This document shows positions 54,756 through 63,991 of a DNA stretch of 64,000 bases, one piece after another. Source of the DNA: Roseibium hamelinense (GTDB lineage: Bacteria; Pseudomonadota; Alphaproteobacteria; Rhizobiales; Stappiaceae). The translations under genes and the position numbers were made by a program. Under the pieces are notes generated by a model that was given only the letters and a program-made list of their open reading frames with translations, searched no databases and was not told where the DNA came from. The number at the start of each line of letters is the position of its first letter. The first letter of the stretch is position 1. Location of the stretch: positions 1-64,000 of the forward strand of contig NZ_VLLF01000004.1 in NCBI RefSeq assembly GCF_007830545.1, in the 5' to 3' direction.

Positions 54756-57700
54756 ATGACTACGTCCGCAACAGTTACCCAATATTACAACAACGTGCTT
54801 CAGCGCGACCCGAGCTCCTCTGAGCTGTCCAGCTGGGTTGCCCTGATCGATTCTGGCGCAGTCACTGCTGCCCAGGCGCTCGACGCCGTTGTTACCTCCA
54901 CAGAAGCACAGACGTTTGCTGCGCAGGTCGTCCGCATCTACCAGGCCGCTTTCGGCCGCGTGCCGGACACCACAGGCATCAACGGCTGGGTTGACGGCCT
55001 TGCTGATGGATCCGTCACGACGACAGACCTGGCATCCGGCTTCACCCTCTCCGCGGAATGGTCTGCGCGTTATGGCGGCACCGAAGTCAACACCGCGACC
55101 CTGACCGCGCTGTACCAGAACGTCCTCGGCCGTTCCCCGTCCGGCGCAGAAGTCGACGCCTGGATCGCAACTGGCCAGACCATCGACCAGATCCTGCTCG
55201 GCTTTGCCAACTCCGCAGAATTCCAGAACAACATTTCCACCACCGTCAACACGCTGCTGACGACGGCTGGCAACACCGCCACCGCCGACATCGCAACCGT
55301 ATATGACGGCACAACGTCGCTTGGAACGGGTGTCACCGGGGAAACTTTTGCACTGACCACAGGCGTTGACAATATCGTGGGCACGTCTGCCGGCGACGTG
55401 ATCAATGGTTTCATCAACACAACAACAGGTTCGACCGACACGACTTTCAGCGGTGCTGACACAATTGATGGTGCTGGCGGTACGGACAGCTTCAATCTCA
55501 CAGTTTCGGGTGCCAATGCTGCTGGTGCGCTTCCGGGCGCGACCATTACGAATGTTGAGCAATTCTTTATTCGTGACATCAACACATCCGGCGCGTCGGA
55601 TTACGACTTCGGCACGATTGCTGGTGAAACTCAAGTCTGGAATGACCGCTCTACCCAAAACGTGGATTTCCAAAATGTTGGCACCGGCGCTGCTATTGGC
55701 CTGAAAGGCGATGGCTCAACCGAGCTTGGCCTGACTGAGTTCGACTATGCCACCGCGGGTGATGCCGTAACGATCGCCCTTGATGGCGGTGTGCAAGCAG
55801 ACGCTGATACCGATGTCACGGCAACAGCTGGCACGGCTGAATCTGCCACGATCACATCGACTGGTGGTGCAAACGAAGTTGACGTCGTCACCTTGGCCGG
55901 CGGTGCAACGATCGAGTCCCTGACTATTGCTGCGACGACAAACTTGAGCCTTGGTGCCGGTGTTGCTGGCGACCAGGTCGCAATCGCTAATGGTGCGATC
56001 GAAGCGGGTGCTTCGCTGACCGTCACTGGCGCGGGCGCAGTTGATCTTGAGACACTTGCAGCCAATTTTGACAGTGTTGACGCGTCCGGCAACACCGGCG
56101 GTGTCACCGTTGGCCTCGACGCTGAAACCGATACTACCTTTACCGGCGGTGCAGGCAATGACAGTGTATTCACGGGCGCAGTCCTTGGCACAAACGGTTC
56201 TGCGAACGGGGGCGATGGAACGGACACTCTGACCGTTACAGACACCACCCACCTGAACTCAACTACGCTTGGTGGCCGTTATACCAATTTTGAAACCCTT
56301 GGTGTGACAGACGGCGTTGCAGTTGATCTCGACAACATCTCAGGCATTACAGCCGTTGAGATGGCGGATGGCGCCGGCACCACCCAATTGACCGACATGT
56401 CCGCGACGCAAGCAGCGGCAGTCACCCTGTCGGCGCTGACCGGTGCCGCAACTTTCGGCATCAAGAACGCAGGCAATGTTGGTCAGCTGGATACCTTGTC
56501 CGTCACTGTGACAGATGGTGATACGACGACCAGCGAAGCAGCAGTCACAACGCAGGGTGACCTGACGGTTGCTGATGTTGAGACCATTAACTTCACTCTG
56601 GTTGATGATCTTGAACTCGCTACAGTTGCGAACATGAATGAGTTCACATCACTCACCATCTCCGGAGCCGGCGATGCCGGCATCTACACGGATGGTACCG
56701 GTGTTGTGTTGAACGCATCCATGGATGCGAGCAGCTCAACCGGTACGGTGAAGTTGTCCGCTGCAGAGGCAACCGGCAACGGTATGGCCTTGACCGGCGG
56801 TGCTGGTAACGATCAGCTGATCGGTTCTGCGCAAGTGGACAACATCACTGGCAATGCTGGCAATGATACCCTTCAGGCTGGCGCAAGCGAGGACATCCTT
56901 AGCGGGGGTGCTGGCAACGACGTCATCGATGGCGGCGCTGGCAACGACACCATGACCGGCGGTGATGGCACAGACAACTTCGTTGTAGACGTCAACGGCC
57001 TCACGACGGTTGATGTGATCACCGACATGGTGCTGGGTACGGACAACTTCGTTGTGAATGCTGCACCGGGTTCGGTGACAGGCACTGTGACTGCGGCAAC
57101 AGGTGCAAGCCTTGCAGCAGCTGCCGCAAATGCGGGTACCACGATTGGTGCAAACACGGCAGGTATCTTCACATACGACGGCAGTTCCTACCTGTTGATC
57201 AACGACGGCACGGCAGGCACGATCGCTGCGACCGATACCATCGTGAACATCACGGGCTACACGGGTACCCTGTCCGCAGATGACTTTGTCACCACCGGCG
57301 TGACGCTCACAACCACTGCGAACGGCACGGAAACCGTGACCGGAACAGTGGCTGCAGATACCATCACGGGCGGTACTGGGGATGACACCATCACAGGCGG
57401 TGCTGGTGCGGATACCATCGACGGTGGTACTGGTAGCGATGATATCGTTTACAGTGCAGATTCTGATGCTGGCACGGCGGGAACGCTTGCGGAAGCCCAG
57501 GGCGATACCGTGACATTCGTAGTTGCTGACGATGAAATTTCCCTTATCGGCGATTTCCTCACAGGCGAACTCACCGGTACTGCCGCGGATGCTGTTAACT
57601 TGATTGCTAATGCCGGTGGTGTCGATCTTGATGACGGTGGTACAGGTAATGACACAGTCCAGCTCATTGCAGGCGACGCGGCTAATACAGCAGCCAAGGC

Positions 57701-57920
57701 GGATTTGTTCGATCTGGCGGATTTGAATGCTGCGATTGGTACCATCTCGAATGGCACAGCAGGTGACGAGCGTATCCTGGCATTCACATCTGTGGATGGT
57801 AATACCGTGGTGTACAAGTACACAGACGATGGTAATGACGCAGCAATTGAGGCGGCTGAGCTTCAGGTTCTCGGTACGTTTAACGTAGCGTTGACTGCGG
57901 CTGACTTTACGTTCGCCTGA
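54756..57920 (+). CDS. DUF4214/RTX calcium-binding surface-layer-like protein
   Basis: This 1054-residue, acidic, Thr/Ala/Gly-rich protein lacks Cys and a Sec signal. Residues about 8-165 contain three DUF4214-like repeats (QYYNNVLQRDP, IYQAAFGRVP, LYQNVLGRSP). Glycine-rich RTX nonapeptides (GGAGNDxLxG type) occur at about 680-745 and 863-905, expected to bind calcium. The central region is repetitive beta-type. A C-terminal secretion signal for type I export (VALTAADFTFA end) fits. The layout resembles Caulobacter RsaA-like S-layer proteins. Neighbours are glycosyltransferases and a SapC protein, and a strong terminator follows. Alternatively it is a secreted adhesin. Confidence 0.82.
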   Translation: MTTSATVTQYYNNVLQRDPSSSELSSWVALIDSGAVTAAQALDAVVTSTEAQTFAAQVVRIYQAAFGRVPDTTGINGWVDGLADGSVTTTDLASGFTLSAEWSARYGGTEVNTATLTALYQNVLGRSPSGAEVDAWIATGQTIDQILLGFANSAEFQNNISTTVNTLLTTAGNTATADIATVYDGTTSLGTGVTGETFALTTGVDNIVGTSAGDVINGFINTTTGSTDTTFSGADTIDGAGGTDSFNLTVSGANAAGALPGATITNVEQFFIRDINTSGASDYDFGTIAGETQVWNDRSTQNVDFQNVGTGAAIGLKGDGSTELGLTEFDYATAGDAVTIALDGGVQADADTDVTATAGTAESATITSTGGANEVDVVTLAGGATIESLTIAATTNLSLGAGVAGDQVAIANGAIEAGASLTVTGAGAVDLETLAANFDSVDASGNTGGVTVGLDAETDTTFTGGAGNDSVFTGAVLGTNGSANGGDGTDTLTVTDTTHLNSTTLGGRYTNFETLGVTDGVAVDLDNISGITAVEMADGAGTTQLTDMSATQAAAVTLSALTGAATFGIKNAGNVGQLDTLSVTVTDGDTTTSEAAVTTQGDLTVADVETINFTLVDDLELATVANMNEFTSLTISGAGDAGIYTDGTGVVLNASMDASSSTGTVKLSAAEATGNGMALTGGAGNDQLIGSAQVDNITGNAGNDTLQAGASEDILSGGAGNDVIDGGAGNDTMTGGDGTDNFVVDVNGLTTVDVITDMVLGTDNFVVNAAPGSVTGTVTAATGASLAAAAANAGTTIGANTAGIFTYDGSSYLLINDGTAGTIAATDTIVNITGYTGTLSADDFVTTGVTLTTTANGTETVTGTVAADTITGGTGDDTITGGAGADTIDGGTGSDDIVYSADSDAGTAGTLAEAQGDTVTFVVADDEISLIGDFLTGELTGTAADAVNLIANAGGVDLDDGGTGNDTVQLIAGDAANTAAKADLFDLADLNAAIGTISNGTAGDERILAFTSVDGNTVVYKYTDDGNDAAIEAAELQVLGTFNVALTAADFTFA

Positions 57921-57946
57921 TTGCATCACAGCGTGATAAAACATAG

Positions 57947-57973
57947 AGAAAGCCCCCAATACGGGGGCTTTCT
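57947..57973 (+). terminator. Rho-independent terminator of the RTX gene
   Basis: AGAAAGCCCCC (57947-57957) and GGGGGCTTTCT (57963-57973) form a perfect 11-bp stem with the loop AATAC; T-rich bases follow (TACTTTC). It starts 26 bases after the stop codon. The strength fits an abundantly transcribed gene. Confidence 0.92.
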
Positions 57974-58236
57974 TACTTTCAACGTTCACATTGATGCATG
58001 CAATTTCAAAAGCCCTTATCTAAACACAAACTTGCCAGAGCGCATCAATTGGGAAACCACCAAATTGGATCTGGGCCGGCCCGGGCGGCGGCTGGTGTGG
58101 GACGTGCCGATCCGGCGCAGCAAACCTTAAACCCGGGCAAATTACGGGCATGATTCACGGCTTTCGGGCCGCAGATCCTCAACGTATCCGGATTATACAA
58201 ATATCTTGCTTCTATATACTCGGAGAGGAATTGTAA
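57974..58236. other. Intergenic region before the glycosyltransferase, no gene seen
   Basis: Nothing gene-like was found. The last 60 bases are AT-rich (58180-58220) and include TATACT at 58215-58220, close to the GAGAGGAATTG ribosome site; a promoter is plausible here but its -35 box is not evident. Confidence 0.35.
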
Positions 58237-59907
58237 TTGCCAGCAATTTTCTTTGACCCTGAGGGGTACAAAAGGAGTTCCGAAGCGGTCCTCGGGCGAA
58301 GGGTTGCCGGCGAGGGGTTCTTGAGAGCGTTGAGGTCTTATTCCTCAGAGTCGCGTTTGCACTTTTACTTACCGCGTGCGCTTTCCATTCGCGAGCGGGA
58401 TTGGCTTCTCGACTCGATCGGCACGACCACAGAGGTGGTTTTTCTCACGGCAAAAGACAAAAGCCACTTGGCCAATGCAGGCGGTCTCTTTTTCCCTGGC
58501 CCCAATTTGACTGAGCTGAGCCGCAACCGTGCCAATATGCAAGCCGCTGCTTGGCCAATTTCTGGCGTCACCCACACAACCGCATCCGCGCGCGTCATAG
58601 ATGAGTTGACCGGTATGATCACAGCCCCGGTGCAGCCGTGGGATGCCCTGATCTGCACATCCCAAGCCGTCAAAAGCAACGTGGAGCGGCTGATGCAGGC
58701 CGAGGTCGACCGGCTGAAAGACCGGCTCGGCATCCAAAAACTGGTTCTGCCCCGGTTGCCGGTGATCCCCTTGGGCATCCACCCGGATGATTTTCAATTT
58801 CCGGATGAAGACCGCGCGGCTGCGCGTCTCGCGCTTGGCGCGGGCGAAAACACCCGTGTCGTGGTGTTTGTTGGGCGTTTGTCCTTCCACGCCAAGGCCA
58901 ATCCACTGGCCATGTATCAGGCGCTCGAGCGCGCTGCAAAAACCCTTCGGGACGGCGAAGACGTTGTGCTTGTCGAATGCGGCTGGCACGCCAATGACGG
59001 GCAGAAAGCAGCCTTTGAAGCCGCAGCCAAGCTGGCCTGTCCCTCTGTTCGTGTTGTGACGCTGGACGGCCGCGTCGAAGACGAGCGCAACCGCGCCTGG
59101 GCGGCCGCCGATGTCTTTTGTTCGCTCTCCGACAACATCCAGGAAACTTTTGGGATCACCCCGATCGAGGCCATGGCGGCAGGTCTACCCGTCGTCGTGT
59201 CGGACTGGGATGGCTACAAGGAAACGGTCCGGGACGGCGTCGACGGCTTCCGCATTCCAACCCTCATGCCGGCTCCGGGCCTTGCCGGCGATCTCGCCAT
59301 GCGGCACGGGCTGGAACTCGACACCTATGACATGTATTGCGGCCAGACATCGGCCCTGATCGCGGTTGATATAGACAGAACCGCTGATGCATTTTCCCGG
59401 TTGTTTGCTTCTGAAGACCTCCGGCGCCAGATGGGGGCGGCGGGCCGTCAGCGCGCGCGGGACGTTTATGACTGGAAGCACATTATTCCGGTCTACGAGC
59501 AGCTCTGGAACGAACTCGACGCGATCCGGAAAAGCGAAGGTCCAAAACTCAAACCGTCGCCCATTCCGTGGCCCGCGCGGCCAGATCCGTTTCATGCCTT
59601 TGCCGCTTATCCGACCACCGTTCTTGGTGACAACACGGTCCTGGAATTGGCGTTTGCGTCGCCGGGTATCGCGATGGATCGCATCGGCGAGTTGATGGGC
59701 CTGCTGATGGTCAACTACACCCCGCTTGTAATCCCCTCTGAAGCCGAGCTGGACCATATTCTGCAGCAGGCAGCAGCCGGGCCAAAGCCTGCCCTGGCAC
59801 TGGTTCAGGATCTGCCCGATGACCGCAAGGCGTTCGCCTTCCGGGGTCTTGCCTGGCTGGTCAAGATCGGGATTTTGAAGGTGTCCGCGTTCAAAGTGGC
59901 GGGATGA
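58237..59907 (+). CDS. Glycosyltransferase, GT4/group 1
   Basis: The 556-residue protein begins at TTG with GAGAGGA upstream; no ATG gives the full N terminus. It has a GT-B core (IPLGIHPDDF, VVFVGRLSFHAKANPLAMYQAL, SDNIQETFGITPIEAMAAGLPVVVSDWDGYKE) and an extra C-terminal region of about 120 residues (GIAMDRIGELMGLLMVNYTP) that I do not recognise. Placed between the RTX gene and the SapC gene, it probably decorates a surface glycan or protein. Acceptor and donor are unknown. Confidence 0.85.
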   Translation: MPAIFFDPEGYKRSSEAVLGRRVAGEGFLRALRSYSSESRLHFYLPRALSIRERDWLLDSIGTTTEVVFLTAKDKSHLANAGGLFFPGPNLTELSRNRANMQAAAWPISGVTHTTASARVIDELTGMITAPVQPWDALICTSQAVKSNVERLMQAEVDRLKDRLGIQKLVLPRLPVIPLGIHPDDFQFPDEDRAAARLALGAGENTRVVVFVGRLSFHAKANPLAMYQALERAAKTLRDGEDVVLVECGWHANDGQKAAFEAAAKLACPSVRVVTLDGRVEDERNRAWAAADVFCSLSDNIQETFGITPIEAMAAGLPVVVSDWDGYKETVRDGVDGFRIPTLMPAPGLAGDLAMRHGLELDTYDMYCGQTSALIAVDIDRTADAFSRLFASEDLRRQMGAAGRQRARDVYDWKHIIPVYEQLWNELDAIRKSEGPKLKPSPIPWPARPDPFHAFAAYPTTVLGDNTVLELAFASPGIAMDRIGELMGLLMVNYTPLVIPSEAELDHILQQAAAGPKPALALVQDLPDDRKAFAFRGLAWLVKIGILKVSAFKVAG

Positions 59908-59998
59908 GTTCCCATCTCACCCGATACAACACTGGAAACGGCGGCGGGAACCGGTTACACCGGCGCCTTACCTCCTGCCATTTTCGAAGGACAGTTTC

Positions 59999-60802
59999 AT
60001 GGTCGCCATTCAGCCGATCTCGCGCGAACGCCACGCACCGAAACGCTGGGCCCGGTTTCAAAATTACAATTTTGCCAGGGAAGAGGCGATCGCGCCGATT
60101 GTGGCGGCCGAGTTTCCCAAGGCCGTGCATGCCTTTCCGGTCGGCTTCCTGAAAGACGGCGATGCGTTCTATCCCGTTGCCGTGCTTGGCATCGAGCGGG
60201 GCAAGAACCTTTATGTCGGTCCGGACGGCAAGTGGATCGGCGGCTATACGCCCGCGATCCTGCGCGGCTATCCGTTCCGCATCGGCCAGACCGAAGACGG
60301 CAACCAGCTCCTGTGCATTGATGAAGACAGCGGCCTTGTCACCGACGGCCCCGAGGGCGAGCCGTTTTTTGCCGAAGATGGCAGCCTGTCGCCGGAAATT
60401 TCCAAGATCCTCGACTTTCTGGGCCAGACCCACCAGAACCGCCAGGCGACCCTGAAAGTCTGTGCCCTGCTGGCGCAGAAAAAGCTGATCACCGAATGGC
60501 CGATCACCGTGCGCACCGCCGATGGCGACCAGACGCTGGACGGGCTGTACCGGGTCGACGAAGCGGCTTTGAACGCGCTGCCGGCCGATGCATTCGAAGA
60601 GGTCCGCCAGGCCGGCGCCTTGCCGCTGATCTATGCCCAGCTTCTGTCAATGCAGCACATGGCGCTGCTTGGCCGGCTCGCAGAGGCGCATGCACAGCGC
60701 GCTGCGCTGATGTCCCGCGAAACGCCGCAGGTGCCAGACCTGACCAAATCCCTGACCAACAGCGACACCATCGACTGGTCGAAATTCGGGATCGAGGGCT
60801 GA
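59999..60802 (+). CDS. SapC-family protein (S-layer related)
   Basis: The 267-residue protein matches the SapC family: an N-terminal RHAPKRWARFQNYNFAREEAIAPIVAAEFP, FPVGFLKDGDAFYPVAVLG, GKWIGGYTPAILRGYPF and a middle LCIDEDSGLV. The family was named from Campylobacter surface array protein loci, but its biochemical role is unclear. No signal peptide, so it is likely cytoplasmic. GAAGGACAG precedes the ATG. Position 2 kb after the RTX/DUF4214 gene supports a role in making or exporting that surface protein. Confidence 0.85.
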   Translation: MVAIQPISRERHAPKRWARFQNYNFAREEAIAPIVAAEFPKAVHAFPVGFLKDGDAFYPVAVLGIERGKNLYVGPDGKWIGGYTPAILRGYPFRIGQTEDGNQLLCIDEDSGLVTDGPEGEPFFAEDGSLSPEISKILDFLGQTHQNRQATLKVCALLAQKKLITEWPITVRTADGDQTLDGLYRVDEAALNALPADAFEEVRQAGALPLIYAQLLSMQHMALLGRLAEAHAQRAALMSRETPQVPDLTKSLTNSDTIDWSKFGIEG

Positions 60803-60806
60803 CAGC

Positions 60807-61340
60807 ATGGGTGCGACCGGAATGGATCTGAGCACGACACGGGTTCTCACCCGTTTGACGACACAATTCGACAGCATCGAGGACCGCATCAGGCTGTCGG
60901 GCGAGACATCGACCGGGCCGGTCGTGCTCTGGCTGACCCAGCGGCTTGCCCGGCGGGCGATGCCGGCCTTGCTCAACTGGCTGGAAAAGCAGACGTCAGA
61001 CGCGCCGATGCCCGAGCTGCAGCAGGAAATGGCCCAGCAGGCGGCAGAAAGCCGGATGACACCGCAGGAGCCGGTCATGACCGGCGCCGAAAACGCCGCC
61101 GAGGCAATGCTGGTTTACGAGATAGATCTCGGTTTTGGTGAAGAGGGCGCCCGGATCTGTTTCAAGGACCGGGCCGGGCGGTCGCTTGTGCTCGGCCTCG
61201 ACCGGCTGCAGCTGCGCCAATGGCTTGGAATTGTCCGGAACACTTTTCAAAAAGCCGAATGGACCTTGGACGAATGGCCGGAGTGGAGCCGCACCAGCGG
61301 CAAGCAGGACGCCACGGTGACGCCGGCCATCCTGCATTAG
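60807..61340 (+). CDS. Conserved hypothetical protein downstream of SapC
   Basis: The 177-residue protein lies 4 bases after the SapC stop, so the two are translated together. It is rich in Arg, Glu and Leu, with a helical first half (about 10-95) and a mixed second half including LVYEIDLGFGEEGARICFKDRAGRSLVLGLDR split by turns. No signal peptide or membrane segment is visible. An internal ATG at 60822 could be the start. I do not recognise a family. Convergent with a glycosyltransferase gene 49 bases away. Confidence 0.7.
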   Translation: MGATGMDLSTTRVLTRLTTQFDSIEDRIRLSGETSTGPVVLWLTQRLARRAMPALLNWLEKQTSDAPMPELQQEMAQQAAESRMTPQEPVMTGAENAAEAMLVYEIDLGFGEEGARICFKDRAGRSLVLGLDRLQLRQWLGIVRNTFQKAEWTLDEWPEWSRTSGKQDATVTPAILH

Positions 61341-61389
61341 GTCCTCTTCCGCGGCCGTGCCCTTTCGCCCGGCCGCACAGGGGGCGCTG

Positions 61390-62676
61390 CTAGGCCAGCT
61401 TGGCGTAAAGGTCCTTGAGCCGCTCTTTGTAGCGCTCCTGCGAAAATTTGTCCGCCTGGCCGATCCCCCTTTGGCGGAGCTCGTCCACGAGCCTGTCATC
61501 CTTGTCGATCTGCAAGATGCCATCGCGGATGCTCTTGATGTCCACCGGGTTGACCATCACCGCCGCATCGCCCGCGACCTCGGTCAGGGACGAGCCTTTG
61601 GACGTGAGCACCGTCGTCCCGAGCGCCATGGCTTCAAGGGCGGGCAGTCCAAACCCCTCATAAAGCGAGGGAAACAAAACCGCCCGCGCGCCCTTGATCA
61701 GGCTGATCAGGAACTCATAGGGCAAATAGCCGAGCGGAATGATCCCGCTGCCGTCCGGCCGCAACGGGTTGTCCTTGATCATCTGCTTTTCGGCCTTGTT
61801 CTGCCAGCCGCCGGAGGACACGATCACAAGAGGCCGCTTCACGCGCGAACTCAGATAGGCCTCGATCAACCGGCGCAGGTTTTTCTTCGGTTCGATGGCG
61901 CCGTAGAACAGGTAGTAGTCATTGGGTTGAACGCCGAAAATGCCGCTGACTTCGTCGGCGACTTCGTCCGGCTTTTTGTTTTTTGCGGCCGGAGGCAGCG
62001 CGACAGCCTGGTATGTGTTGGTGACACGGTCCTCCTCAACCCCGAGAATTCGAATGATGTCGTTGCGGGACTGCTCGGACACGGTAACGATATGATCCGC
62101 CTTCTTGGCGATTTCCTTGAAGATGCGAAACGTACGGCGCCGGTTTTCCAGAGTCGCATAGGGAAGGATGAGCGGAACCAGATCGTGAATGGTATAGATG
62201 TTCGCCGATTTCTTGACCGTCACCGGAAGTTGAAATGTAAAATGCGCAATATCCGGCGGCGTATCGAAGCGCAGCGGATAGAAGCGCTTCCGGGTTCTGA
62301 AATGATGGCCGGCGCGGGCATAGAGATACTTCGCAATGTATCTTGTATCCACACTGGTCATCCGGTTCCGGATTGGTTCTTCGAAAAGATAACTTTCCTC
62401 GGGAAGCTTGATTGTGCGCCCGCTATTGTGGAGGCGTGTGGCGGACTCGATCGCCTGCCTGATATCCGTGTTGGCAGGAACGAGTTTTTCCATGTCTTCG
62501 AAAAGAATAGATTTCGCAAGACGCAGATCCTTGGGAACCGGTCCGTGAAAGTCATAGATCAGTTCGGGTGTGTAGCCCATTTCCGAAACGGTTTTAATGA
62601 GCGCTCTTGCATAGGTGGCAACCCCGGTGCCGGTCGGCAGCACGATGTTGTACGTGTCGTAGAGAATGCGTGTCAT
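61390..62676 (-). CDS. Glycosyltransferase, GT4/group 1 (mannosyl- or rhamnosyltransferase-like)
   Basis: The 428-residue protein has GT-B features: GTGVATYARAL near the start, YTIHDLVPLILP, LFYGAIEPKKNLRRLIEAY and SLYEGFGLPALEAMALGTTVL (EX7E). Enzymes with this pattern often transfer mannose or 6-deoxyhexoses. It lies 13 bases after the GDP-6-deoxy-mannose-reductase-like gene, so a 6-deoxyhexose donor made by that neighbour is a sensible inference. The ribosome site is weak, consistent with coupling to the upstream gene. Confidence 0.88.
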   Translation of the reverse strand: MTRILYDTYNIVLPTGTGVATYARALIKTVSEMGYTPELIYDFHGPVPKDLRLAKSILFEDMEKLVPANTDIRQAIESATRLHNSGRTIKLPEESYLFEEPIRNRMTSVDTRYIAKYLYARAGHHFRTRKRFYPLRFDTPPDIAHFTFQLPVTVKKSANIYTIHDLVPLILPYATLENRRRTFRIFKEIAKKADHIVTVSEQSRNDIIRILGVEEDRVTNTYQAVALPPAAKNKKPDEVADEVSGIFGVQPNDYYLFYGAIEPKKNLRRLIEAYLSSRVKRPLVIVSSGGWQNKAEKQMIKDNPLRPDGSGIIPLGYLPYEFLISLIKGARAVLFPSLYEGFGLPALEAMALGTTVLTSKGSSLTEVAGDAAVMVNPVDIKSIRDGILQIDKDDRLVDELRQRGIGQADKFSQERYKERLKDLYAKLA

Positions 62677-62689
62677 AGGCGCGGTCTGA

Positions 62690-63691
62690 TCACTTTTTCT
62701 GTCGGATTTCGGCTCGTTGTGCGTCCAAAATGTCCGTCAGCAACGCGTTTAGCGGGATTTGGGGTTTCCAGCCGGTGGCTTTTTCCAATGCTCGCATAGA
62801 TATTTGGGTTCGGGGCACATCCACCTTTCGCAGTTTGTCCGGATCGACCTCGATTGCGATGTCCTGCCCACTGATGGATATCAGCTGCTCGAGCATATTT
62901 TTCAGCCGAATGGGTTGGCCGGAGCTAATATTGTAGCGGGTCACGCCTGAAATGGTGTCTTGCGTTCCCAAGAGCAGGCAATACGCCCGTACAACATCGT
63001 CCACATGCAGGAAGTCGCGTTCGACATCCAAATTACCGACCAAAATGCGCTTCGGATAAGATTGCGCAACCTCAAGCTCCGCGATTTGTGACGCAAAGTC
63101 CGGCAGCACGAATGTTGCCGGTTGCCCTGGGCCGCTGTGATTGGTTGGCCGGACGATGATGGCTTTCCCACGGTCTGAAAAAACGTCCTCGATGAGATGC
63201 TCACAAGCCAACTTCGACCTCGCATAGGCGTTTTGCGGGTTCGGTACGGTGCTTTCGTCGACCTCGCCCGCCTGAAACGCTTTGCCGTATACCTCCACCG
63301 TACTGGAAAACACCAGGAGCGCCTCCGGAGTAAGCTGTCGAATTGCCTCCACGAGGTTCAGTGTTGAGTTAAAGTTTACGTTCCAAGTGTCCGTAGTGCC
63401 CGACCCAAAGGAGCGTTTCACGGAGGACTGTGCAGCGAGATGAACTACATTTGTTGGCTGGAAGTCTTTGACCAATTGGTGAACAGCAGGAGGATCCAGA
63501 AGGTTGCAACTCGCCATACGAACGCCGTTGGCCGCGTCATCATTTGACCGCAATGGTGGTAACAACGACAGGCCAAGGATCACATCTGAGGCGGCTTTTC
63601 CTGCTGCCATGGTCTGCAGCAGACGCTGTCCGACAAAGCCACTCGCGCCCGTTATGAGTATGCGCCTAGCCGCAGAAGGCGATTGGGTCAT
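62690..63691 (-). CDS. NAD-dependent epimerase/dehydratase, GDP-6-deoxy-D-mannose reductase (RMD)-like
   Basis: The 333-residue extended SDR has the TGASGFVG cofactor motif near residue 14, HLAAQSSVKRSF, the catalytic SST with YARSK (YxxxK) and an RPTNHSGPGQPATFVLPDFASQIA segment typical of RMD proteins. RMD reduces GDP-4-keto-6-deoxymannose to GDP-rhamnose. I chose the ATG rather than a TTG one codon earlier; AGGA lies upstream. It is first in a two-gene minus operon with the glycosyltransferase, and a candidate gene starts divergently at 63992. Confidence 0.82.
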   Translation of the reverse strand: MTQSPSAARRILITGASGFVGQRLLQTMAAGKAASDVILGLSLLPPLRSNDDAANGVRMASCNLLDPPAVHQLVKDFQPTNVVHLAAQSSVKRSFGSGTTDTWNVNFNSTLNLVEAIRQLTPEALLVFSSTVEVYGKAFQAGEVDESTVPNPQNAYARSKLACEHLIEDVFSDRGKAIIVRPTNHSGPGQPATFVLPDFASQIAELEVAQSYPKRILVGNLDVERDFLHVDDVVRAYCLLLGTQDTISGVTRYNISSGQPIRLKNMLEQLISISGQDIAIEVDPDKLRKVDVPRTQISMRALEKATGWKPQIPLNALLTDILDAQRAEIRQKK

Positions 63692-63991
63692 CAATTGGAT
63701 CCTGAAGGAGGAGAGCTGATGCTCGGCTGCTTAGTAAATTATCGCCAACTTGTCCATGCGTAGGAAAATCGTTTCTTCTCAGTTGTATGCCGATGCTTGG
63801 CGTGAATGATTGCCGGTCAAATCAACTCCGCGATAACGAATGTGTAAAACATGTGCCATATCGGCGGATTTGCTTGATGTCTCTTTAAGTGGCAGCCGTA
63901 TAGCATTTACTTTCATACCGGTGTGCTTTATAGAAGTTATATGACAATTTAGACGCCGCAGAAGCCGGCAACGAAGCAGTGAGATCGCACA
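63692..63991. other. Intergenic region at the right end
   Basis: 300 bases without a gene separate the RMD-like gene and a possible divergent gene. It is AT-rich, with several TATA/TTTA tracts (63860-63960), fitting two divergent promoters. No clear operator palindrome was found. Confidence 0.4.

Noticed and set aside
54756-57920. Repeated glycine-rich coding segments as a possible DNA tandem-repeat array
   Set aside because: The repetition is at protein level (RTX nonapeptides and beta repeats) with varied codons, so it is a coding feature and not a separate DNA repeat.
56736-57989. A 417-codon minus-strand frame inside the RTX gene, rich in Cys and Arg
   Set aside because: It is the antisense of repetitive Gly/Asp/Thr codons. 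The RTX frame has repeats and domain order, and the reverse frame also runs through the terminator.
61357-62799. A 480-codon plus-strand frame opposite the glycosyltransferase at 61390-62676
   Set aside because: The opposite strand has full glycosyltransferase motifs; this frame shows no family pattern.
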